Source: Lineus longissimus
Lineage: Eukaryota; Nemertea; Pilidiophora; Heteronemertea; Lineidae
Length of the DNA: 64,000 nt
Direction: 5' to 3'
Assembly: GCF_910592395.1 (NCBI RefSeq)
Contig: NC_088319.1
Span: forward strand, 6,946,001 to 7,010,000
Each line of letters opens with the position of its first letter. Positions within the stretch are counted from its first letter, which is position 1. Positions 51,603 to 61,861 of the stretch are shown piece by piece. A program made the translations under genes and the position numbers. Under the pieces are notes generated by a model. That model did no database searches. It worked only from the letters and a program-made list of their open reading frames with translations, and was not told the origin of the DNA.

Positions 51603-54451
51603 CTGCGATGATTAGTTGTCATTAGAGTAGCAATATTACACTACTGGCGACGAAAGTCGGTCGGTGATCGCGCTCGTCGCGTCCAATCACGCTCATTTTG
51701 GTTATACAGAGTCGAGATGACCGATTTGACAATCTGAGACCGCAATTTCGAGATTCTGCGATGATTACTTGTCATTAGACTAGCAATATTACACTACAGA
51801 CGATGAAAGTCGGTCGGCGATGGCGCTCATCGCCACCGATCATGCTCACTTTGGTTATGCAGAGTTGAAATGACCTATGGTCAAACTGAGACCGCAATTT
51901 CGAGATTCTGCGATGATTAGTTGTCATTAGACTAGCGATATTACACTACTGGCGATGAAAGTCGGTCGGCGATGGCGCTCGTCGCGACCGATCACGCTCA
52001 CTTTGGTTATGCAGAGTTGAAATGACCAATGGTCAAACTGAGACCGCAATTTTGAGATTCTGCGATGATTATTTGTCATTAGACTAGCAATATTACACTA
52101 CTGGCAATGAAAGTCGGTCGGCGATGGCGCTCGTCGCATCCAATCACGCTCACATTGGTTATGCAGAGTCGTGATGACCTATGATCAAACTGAGACCACA
52201 ATTTCGAGATTCTGCGATGATTACTTGTCATTAGACTAGCAATATTACACTACTGGCGATGAAAGTCGGTCGGCGATGGCGCTCGTCGCGTCCAATCACG
52301 CTCACATTGGTTATTGCGAGTCGAGATGACCTATGATCAAACTGAGACCACAATTTCGAGATTCTGTTATGATTAGTTGTCATTAGACTAGCAATATTAC
52401 ACTACTGGCGATGAAAGTCGATCGGGATCGATGGCACTTGTCGCGTCCAATCACGCTCACATTGGTTATGCAGAGTCGAGATGACCTGTGATCAAACTGA
52501 GACCACAATTTCGAGATTCTGCGATGATAAGTTGTCATTAGACTAGCAATTTTACACTACTCGCGCGATGAAAGTCGGTCGGTGATGGCGCTCGTCGCGT
52601 CCAATCACGCTCACATTGGTAATGCAGAGTCGTGATGACCTATGATCAAACTGACACCCACAATTTCGAGATTCTGCGCTGATTACTTGTCATTAGACTA
52701 GCAATATTACACTACTGGCGATGAAAGTCTGTCGGCGATGGCGCTCGTCGCGTCCAATCACGCTCACATTGGTTATGCAGAGTCGAGATGACCTATGGTC
52801 AAACTGAGACCGCAATTTCGAGATTCTGCGATGATTACTTGTCATTAGAGTAGCAATATTACACTACTGGCAATGAAAGTCGGTCGGCGATGGCGCTCGT
52901 CGGGTCCAATCACGCTCACATTGGTTATGCAGAGTCGTGATGACCTATGATCAAACTGAGACCACAATTGCGAGATTCTGCGATGATTACTTGTCATTAG
53001 AGTAGCAATATTACACTACTGGCAATGAAAGTCGGTCGGCGATGGCGCTCGTCGGGTCCAATCACGCTCACATTGGTTATGCAGAGTCGAGATGACCTGT
53101 GATCAAACTGAGACCACAATTTCGAGATTCTGCGATGATAAGTTGTCATTAGACTAGCAATTTTACACTACTGGCGATGAAAGTCGGTCGGTGATGGCGC
53201 TCGTCGCGTCCAATCACGCTCACATTGGTAATGCAGAGTCGTGATGACCTATGATCAAACTGACACCACAATTTCGAGATTCTGCGCTGATTACTTGTCA
53301 TTAGACTAGCAATATTACACTACTGGCGATGAAAGTCGGTCGGCGATGGCGCTCGTCGCGTCCAATCACGCTCACATTGGTTATGCAGAGTCAAGATGAC
53401 CTATGGTCAAACTGAGACCGCAATTTCGAGATTCTGCGATGATTACTTGTCATTAGACTAGCAATATTACACTACTGGCGATGAAAGTCGGTCGGCGATG
53501 GCGCTCGTCGCATCCAATCACGCTCACATTGGTTATGCAGAGTCATGATGACCTATGATCAAACTGAGACCACAATTTCGAGATTTTGCGATGATTACTT
53601 GTCATTAGACTAGCAATATTACACTACTGGCGATGAAAGTCGGTCGGCGATGGCGCTCGTCGCGTCCAATCACGCTCACATTGGTTATTCAGAGTCGAGA
53701 TGACCTATGATCAAACTGAGACCACAATTTCGAGATTCTGTTATGATTAGTTGTCATTAGACTAGCAATATTACACTACTGGCGATGAAAGTCGATCGGC
53801 GATGGCACTTGTCGCGTCCAATCACGCTCACATTGGTTATGCAGAGTCGAGATGACCTGTGATCAAACTGAGACCACAATTTCGAGATTCTGCGATGATA
53901 AGTTGTCATTAGACTAGCAATTTTACACTACTGGCGATGAAAGTCGGTCGGTGATGGCGCTCGTCGCGTCCAATCACGCTCACATTGGTAATGCAGAGTC
54001 GTGATGACCTATGATCAAACTGACACCACGATTTCGAGATTCTGCGCTGATTACTTGTCATTAGACTAGCAATATTACACTACTGGCGATGAAAGTCTGT
54101 CGGCGATGGCGCTCGTCGCGTCCAATCACGCTCACATTGGTTATGCAGAGTCAAGATGACCTATGGTCAAACTGAGACCGCAATTTCGAGATTCTGCGAT
54201 GATTTCTTGTCATTAGAGTAGCAATATTACACTACTGGCAATGAAAGTCGGTCGGCGATGGCGCTCGTCGTGTCCAATCACGCTCACATTGGTTATGCAG
54301 AGTCGTGATGACCTATGATCAAACTGAGACCACAATTGCGAGATTCTGCGATGATTACTTGTCATTAGAGTAGCAATATTACACTACTGGCAATGAAAGT
54401 CGGTCGGCGATGGCGCTCGTCGGGTCCAATCACGCTCACATTGGTTATGCA
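51603..54451. repeat. Satellite, 4-mer and 5-mer spaced block
   Basis: The GACCTGTGATC variant recurs at 52483, 53094, 53854 and 54462 (spacings 611, 760 and 608; about 4, 5 and 4 monomers). Associated variants are AGCAATTTTACAC, GGTAATGCAGAGTCG and GATTCTGCGCTG. The sub-block at about 52250-52700 carries several indels that its copy at 53640-54060 lacks. Confidence 0.8.
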
Positions 54452-56583
54452 GAGTCGAGATGACCTGTGATCAAACTGAGACCACAATTTCGAGATTCTG
54501 CGATGATAAGTTGTCATTAGACTAGCAATTTTACACTACTGGCGATGAAAGTCGGTCGGTGATGGCGCTCGTCGCGTCCAATCACGCTCACATTGGTAAT
54601 GCAGAGTCGTGATGACCTATGATCAAACTGACACCACAATTTCGAGATTCTGCGCTGATTACTTGTCATTAGACTAGCAATATTACACTACTGGCGATGA
54701 AAGTCGGCCGGCGATGGCGCTCGTCGCGTCCAATCACGCTCACATTGGTTATGCAGAGTCAAGATGACCTATGGTCAAACTGAGACCGCAATTTCGAGAT
54801 TCTGCGATGATTACTTGTCATTAGACTAGCAATATTACACTACTGGCGATGAAAGTCGGTCGGCGATGGCGCTCGTCGCATCCAATCACACTTATTTTGG
54901 TTATACAGAGTCGAGATGACCGATATGACAATCTGAGACCGCAATTTCGAGATTCTGCGATGATTACTTGTCATTTGACTAGCAATATTACACTACTGGC
55001 AACGAAAGTCGGTCGGCGATCGCGCTCGTCGCGTCCAATCACGCTCATTTGGGTTCTTTGGTTATGCAGAGTCGAGATGACCAATTTGACAATCTGAGAC
55101 CGCAATTTCGAGATTCTGCGATGATTACTTGTCATTAGACTAGCAATATTACACTACAGGCGATGAAAGTCGGTCGTCGATGGCGCTCATCGCGACCGAT
55201 CACGCTCACTTTGGTTATGCAGAGTTGAAATGACCTATGGTCAAACTGAGACCGCAATTTTGAGATTCTGCGATGATTAGTTGTCATTAGACTAGCAATA
55301 CTACACTACTGGCGATGAAAGTCGATCGGTGATGGCACTCGTCGCGTCCAATCACGCTCACATTGGTTATGCAGAGTCGAGATGACCTATGGTCAAACTG
55401 AGACCGCAATTTCGAGATTCTGCGATGATTACTTGTCATTAGACTAGCAATATTACACTACTGGCGATGAAAGTCGGTCGGCGATGGCGCTCGTCACGTC
55501 CAATCACGCTCACATTGGTTATGCAGAGTCGAGATGACCTATGATGAAACTGAGACCACAATTTCGAGATTCTGCGATGATTAGTTGTCATTAGACTAGC
55601 AATATTACACTACTGGCGACGAAAGTCGGTCGGCGATCGCGCTAGTCGCGTCCAATCACACTCATTTTGGTTATACATAGTCGAGATGCTCGATTGGACA
55701 AACTGAGACCGCAATTTTGAGATTCTGCAATGATTAGTTGTCATTAGACTAGCAATATTACACTACTGGCGATGAAAGTCAGTCGGCGATGGCGCTCGTC
55801 GCGTCCAATCACGCTTATTTTGGTTATACAGAGTCGAAATGACCGATTTGACAATCTGAGACCTCAATTTCGAGGTTCTGCGATGATAACTTGTCATTCG
55901 ACTAGCAATATTACACTACTGGCGACAAAATTTGGTCGGCAATCGCGCTCATCGCGTCCAATCACGCTCATTTTGGTTATACAGTCGAGATGCGCGGTTT
56001 GACAATCTGAGGCCGCAATTTCGAGATTTTGCGATGATTACTTGTCATTAGACTAGCAATATTACACTACTGGCGATGAAAGTCGGTCGGCGATGGCGTT
56101 CGTCGCGTCCAATCACCCTTACATTGGTTATGCAGAGTCGAGATGACTTATGGTCAAACTGAGACCGCAATTTCGAGATTCTGCGATGATTACTTGTCAT
56201 TAGACTAGCAATATTACACTACTGGCGATGAAAGTCGGTCGGCGATGGCGCTCGTCGCATCCAATCACACTTATTTTGGTTATACAGAGTCGAGATGACC
56301 GATATGACCATTTGAGACCGCAATTTCGAGATTCTGCGATGATTACTTGTCATTTGACTAGCAATATTACACTACAGGCGATGAAAGTCGGTCGGCGATG
56401 GCGCTCGTCGCATCCAATCACGCTCATTTTGGTTATACCAGGTCGAGATGCTCGATTTGACAATCTGAGACCGCAATTTTGAGATTTTGCGATGATTACT
56501 TGTCATTAGACTAGCAATATTACACTACTGGCGACGAAAGTCAGTCGGCGATCGCGCTCTTCGCGTCCAATCACGCTCATTTT
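54452..56583. repeat. Displaced copy of the 38.09-40.38 kb block
   Basis: From 54462 to about 56030 landmarks match 38105 to about 39670 at an offset of 16357-16358 (GCAACGAAAG 38641/54999; GCGCGG monomer 39626/55984). One monomer present at about 39680-39830 is then missing. The match continues at offset 16206 (GACTTATGG 39939/56145; GGTTCTTTGG 40378/56584). Confidence 0.82.
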
Positions 56584-57680
56584 GGTTCTTTGGTTATGCA
56601 GAGTCGAGATGACCGATTTGACAATCTGAGACCGCAATTTCGAGATTCTGCGATGATTACTTGTTGTTACTTAGTTGTCATTAGACTAGCGATATTACAC
56701 TACTGGCGATGAAAGTCGGTCGGCGATGGCGCTCGTCGCGACCGATCACGCTCACTTTGGTTATGCAGAGTTGAAATGACCTATGGTCAAACTGAGACCG
56801 CAATTTTGAGATTCTGCGATGATTAGTTGTCATTAGACTAGCAATATTACACTACTGGCAATGAAAGTCGGTCGGCGATGGTGCTCGTCGCATCCAATCA
56901 CGCTCACATTGGTTATGCAGAGTCGTGATGACCTATGATCAAACTGAGACCACAATTTCGAGATTTTGCGATGATTACTTGTCATTAGACTAGCAATATT
57001 ACACTACAGGCGATGAAAGTCGGTCGGCAATGGCGCTCGTCGCATCCAATCACACTTATTTTGGTTATACAGAGTCGAGATGACTGATATGACCATCTGA
57101 GACCGCAATTTCGAGATTCTGCGATAATTACTTGTCATTTGACTAGCAATATTACACTACAGGCGATGAAAGTCGGTCGGCGATGGCGCTCGTCACACCC
57201 AATCACGCTCATTTTGGTGATACATGGTCGAGATGCTCGATTTGACAATCTGAGACCGCAATTTCGAGATTTTGCGATGATTACTTGTCATTAGACTAGC
57301 AATATTACACTACTGGCGACGAAGGTCGGTCGGCGATCGCGCTCGTCGCGTCCAATCATGGTCATTTTGGTTCTTTGGTTATGCAGAGTCGTGATGACCT
57401 ATGACCATTTGAGACCGCAATTTCGAGATTCTGCGATGATTACTTGTCATTTGACTAGCAATATTACACTACAGGCGATGAAAGTCGGTCGGCGATGGCG
57501 CTCGTCGCATCCAATCACGCTCATTTTGGTTATACCAGGTCGAGATGCTCGATTTGACAATCTGAGACCGCAATTTCGAGATTTTGCGATGATTACTTGT
57601 CATTAGACTAGCAATATTACACTACTGGCGACGAAAGTCAGTCGGCGATCGCGCTCGTCGCGTCCAATCATGCTCATTTT
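56584..57680. repeat. 7-mer unit, copy 1 (1097 bp)
   Basis: Markers GGTTCTTTGG (56584 and 57681) and a 14-bp insertion giving TTGTTGTTACTTAGTTG (56661 and 57758) recur 1097 bp apart. Removing two 8-bp and one 14-bp insertions leaves 1067 bp, or seven monomers of about 152.4 bp. A second CTTTGGTT marker inside the unit is at 57369 (copy at 58465). Confidence 0.85.
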
Positions 57681-58574
57681 GGTTCTTTGGTTATGCAGAG
57701 TCGAGATGACCGATTTGACAATCTGAGACCGCAATTTCGAGATTCTGCGATGATTACTTGTTGTTACTTAGTTGTCATTAGACTAGCGATATTACACTAC
57801 TGGCGATGAAAGTCGGTCGGCGATGGCGCTCGTCGCGACCGATCACGCTCACTTTGGTTATGCAGAGTTGAAATGACCTATGGTCAAACTGAGACCGCAA
57901 TTTTGAGATTCTGCGATGATTAGTTGTCATTAGACTAGCAATATTACACTACTGGCAATGAAAGTCGGTCGGCGATGGTGCTCGTCGCATCCAATCACGC
58001 TCACATTGGTTATGCAGAGTCGTGATGACCTATGGTCAAACTGAGACCGCAATTTCGAGATTCTGCGATGATTAGTTGTCATTCGATAGCGATATTACAC
58101 TACAGGCGATGAAAGTCGGTCGGCAATGGCGCTCGTCGCATCCAATCACACTTATTTTGGTTATACAGAGTCGAGATGACTGATATGACCATCTGAGACC
58201 GCAATTTCGAGATTCTGCGATAATTACTTGTCATTTGACTAGCAATATTACACTACAGGCGATGAAAGTCGGTCGGCGATGGCGCTCGTCACATCCAATC
58301 ACGCTCATTTTGGTTATACATGGTCGAGATGCTCGATTTGACAATCTGAGACCGCAATTTCGAGATTTTGCGATGATTACTTGTCATTAGACTAGCAATA
58401 TTACACTACTGGCGACGAAGGTCGGTCGGCGATCGCGCTCGTCGCGTCCAATCATGGTCATTTTGGTTCTTTGGTTATGCAGAGTCGTGATGACCTATGA
58501 TCAAACTGAGACCACAATTTCGAGATTCTGCGATGATTAGTTGTCATTAGAGTAGCAATATTACACTACTGGCG
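57681..58574. repeat. 7-mer unit, copy 2 (incomplete)
   Basis: Follows copy 1 at an offset of 1097 bp to the marker at 58465 (offset 1096). It then diverges into the dimer block. One monomer near 58020-58085 differs from copy 1 (CTATGGTCAAACTG and TTCGATAGCG), suggesting local replacement by another monomer type. Confidence 0.8.
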
Positions 58575-59489
58575 ATGAAAGTCGGTCAGCGATGGCGCTC
58601 GTCGCATCCAATCACACTTATTTTGGTTATACAGAGTCGAGATGACCGATATGACCATCTGAGACCGCAATTTCGAGATTCTGCGATAATTACTTGTCAT
58701 TCGACTAGCAATATTACACTACAGGCGATGAAAGTCGGTCGGCGATGGCGCTCGTCGCATCCAATCACGCTCACATTGGTTATGCAGAGTCGTGATGACC
58801 TATGATCAAACTGAGACCACAATTTCGAGATTTTGCGATGATTACTTGTCATTAGACTAGCAATATTACACTACAGGCGATGAAAGTCGGTCAGCGATGG
58901 CGCTCGTCGCATCCAATCACACTTATTTTGGTTATACAGAGTCGAGATGACCGATATGACCATCTGAGACCACAATTTCGAGATTTTGCGATGATTACTT
59001 GTCATTAGACTAGCAATATTACACTACAGGCAATGAAAGTCGGTCGGCGATGGCGCTCGTCGCATCCAATCACGCTCACATTGGTTATGCAGAGTCGTGA
59101 TGACCTATGATCAAACTGAGACCACAATTTCGAGATTTTGCGATGATTACTTGTCATTAGACTAGCAATATTACACTACAGGCGATGAAAGTCGGTCAGC
59201 GATGGCGCTCGTCGCATCCAATCACACTTATTTTGGTTATACAGAGTCGAGATGACCGATATGACCATCTGAGACCGCAATTTCGAGATTCTGCGATAAT
59301 TACTTGTCATTCGACTAGCAATATTACACTACAGGCGATGAAAGTCGGTCGGCGATGGCGCTCGTCGCATCCAATCACGCTCATTTTGGTTATACATGGT
59401 CGAGATGCTCGATTTGACAATCTGAGACCGCAATTTCGAGATTTTGCGATGATTACTTGTCATTTGACTAGCAATATTACACTACTGGC
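58575..59489. repeat. Dimer block, 305-bp period
   Basis: ATGAAAGTCGGTCAGCG occurs at 58575, 58880 and 59185, exactly 305 bp apart, which is one 152-bp plus one 153-bp monomer. It is the shortest higher-order period seen in the window. The third copy changes type after about 59380. Confidence 0.85.
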
Positions 59490-61861
59490 GACGAAAGTCG
59501 GTCGGCGATCGCGCTCGTCGCGTCCAATCATGCTCATTTTGGTTCTTTGGTTATGCAGAGTCGAGATGACCGATTTGACAATCTGAGACCGCAATTTCGA
59601 GATTCTGCGATGATTACTTGTCATTAGACTAGCGATATTACACTACTGGCGATGAAAGTCGGTCGGCGATGGCGCTCGTCGCGACCGATCACGCTCACTT
59701 TGGTTATGCAGAGTTGAAATGACCTATGGTCAAACTGAGACCGCAATTTTGAGATTCTGCGATGATTAGTTGTCATTAGACTAGCAATATTACACTACTG
59801 GCAATGAAAGTCGGTCGGCGATGGCGCTCGTCGCATCCAATCACGCTCACATTGGTTATGCACAGTCGTGATGACCTATGATCAAACTGAGACCACAATT
59901 TCGAGATTCTGCGATGATTAGTTGTCATTAGAGTAGCAATATCACACTACTGGCGACGAAAGTCGGTCGGCGATCTCGCTCGTCGCGTCCAATCACGCTC
60001 ATTTTGGTTATACAGAGTCGAGATGACCAATTTGATAATCTGAGACCGCAATTTCGAGATTCTGCGATGATTACTTGTCATTAGACTAGCAATATTACAC
60101 TACAGGCGATGAAAGTCGGTCGGCGATGGCGCTCATCGCGACCGATCACGCTCACTTTGGTTATGCAGAGTTGAGATGACCTATGGTCAAACTGAGACTG
60201 CAATTTTGAGATTCTGCGATGATTAGTTGTCATTAGACTAGCGATATTACACTACTGGCGATGAAAGTCGGTCGGCGATGGCGCTCGTCGCGACCGATCA
60301 CGCTCACTTTGGTTATGCAGAGTTGAAATGACCTATGGTCAAACTGAGACCGCAATTTTGAGATTCTGCGATGATTAGTTGTCATTAGACTAGCAATATT
60401 ACACTACTGGCAATGAAAGTCGGTCGGCGATGGCGCTCGTCGCATCCAATCACGCTCACATTGGTTATGCAGAGTCGTGATGACCTATGATCAAACTGAG
60501 ACCACAATTTCGAGATTCTGCGATGATTAGTTGTCATTAGAGTAGCAATATTACACTACTGGCGACGAAAGTCGGTCGGCGATCGCGCTCGTCGCGTCCA
60601 ATCACGCTCATTTTGGTTATACAGAGTCGAGATGACCGATTTGACAATCTGAGACCGCAATTTCGAGATTCTGCGATGATTACTTATCATTAGACTAGCA
60701 ATATTACACTACAGGCGATGAAAGTCGGTCGGCGATGGCGCTCATCGCGACCGATCATGCTCACTTTGGCTATGCAGAGTTGAAATGACCTATGGTCAAA
60801 CTGAGACCGCAATTTCGAAATTCTGCGATGATTAGTTGTCATTAGACTAGCGATATTACACTACTGGCGATGAAAGTCGGTCGGCGATGGCGCTCGTCGC
60901 GACCGATCACGCTCACTTTGGTTATGCAGAGTTGAAATGACCTATGGTCAAACTGAGACCGCAATTTTGAGATTCTGCGATGATTTGTTGTCATTAGACT
61001 AGCAATATTACACTACTGGCAATGAAAGTCGGTCGGCGATGGCGCTCGTCGCATCCAATCACGCTCACATTGGTTATGCAGAGTCGTGATGACCTATGAT
61101 CAAACTGAGACCACAATTTCGAGATTTTGCGATGATTACTTGCCATTAGACTAGCAATATTACACTACAGACGATGAAAGTCGGTCGGCGATGGCGCTCG
61201 TCGCATCCAATCACACTTATTTTGGTTATACAGAGTCAAGATGACCGATATGACCATCTGAGACCGCAATTTCGAGATTCTGCGATAATTACTTGTCATT
61301 TGACTAGCAATATTACACTACAGGTGATGAAAGTCGGTCGGCGATGGCGCTCGTCGCATCCGATCACGCTCATTTTGGTTATACATGGTCGAGATGCTCG
61401 ATTTGACAATCTGAGACCGCAATTTCGAGATTCTGCGATAATTACTTGTCATTTGACTAGCGATATTACACTACTGGCGATGAAAGTCGGTTGGCGATGG
61501 CGCTCGTCGCGACCGATCACGCTCACTTTGGTTATGCAGAGTTGAAATGACCTATGGTCAAACTGAGACCGCAATTTTGAGATTCTGCGATGATTAGTTG
61601 TAATTAGACTAGCAATATTACACTACTGGCGATGAAAGTCGGTCGGCGATGGCGCTCGTCGCGACCGATCACGCTCACTTTGGTTATGCAGAGTTGAAAT
61701 GACCTATGGTCAAACTGAGACCGCAATTTTGAGATTCTGCGATGATTAGTTGTCATTAGACTAGCAATATTACACTACTGGCAATGAAAGTCGGTCGGCG
61801 ATGGCGCTCGTCGCATCCAATCATGCTCACATTGGTTATGCACAGTCGTGATGACCTATGG
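59490..61861. repeat. Satellite, shuffled monomers related to 45.4-47.3 kb
   Basis: About 15-16 monomers. From the CTTTGGTT marker at 59541 the order resembles that after 46824 (offset 12717), including GAGTAGCAATA near 59933 and 47216. The rare ACTTATCATTAG variant near 60682 matches 45975 and 40909. No clean tandem unit is seen. Confidence 0.75.

Noticed and set aside
59185-59586. Longest open frame, 133 codons on the + strand
   Set aside because: It is two to three monomers read through in one frame, with internally repeated residues, no initiation context and the same frame broken in most other monomers. It is a by-product of the 153-bp length, not a gene.
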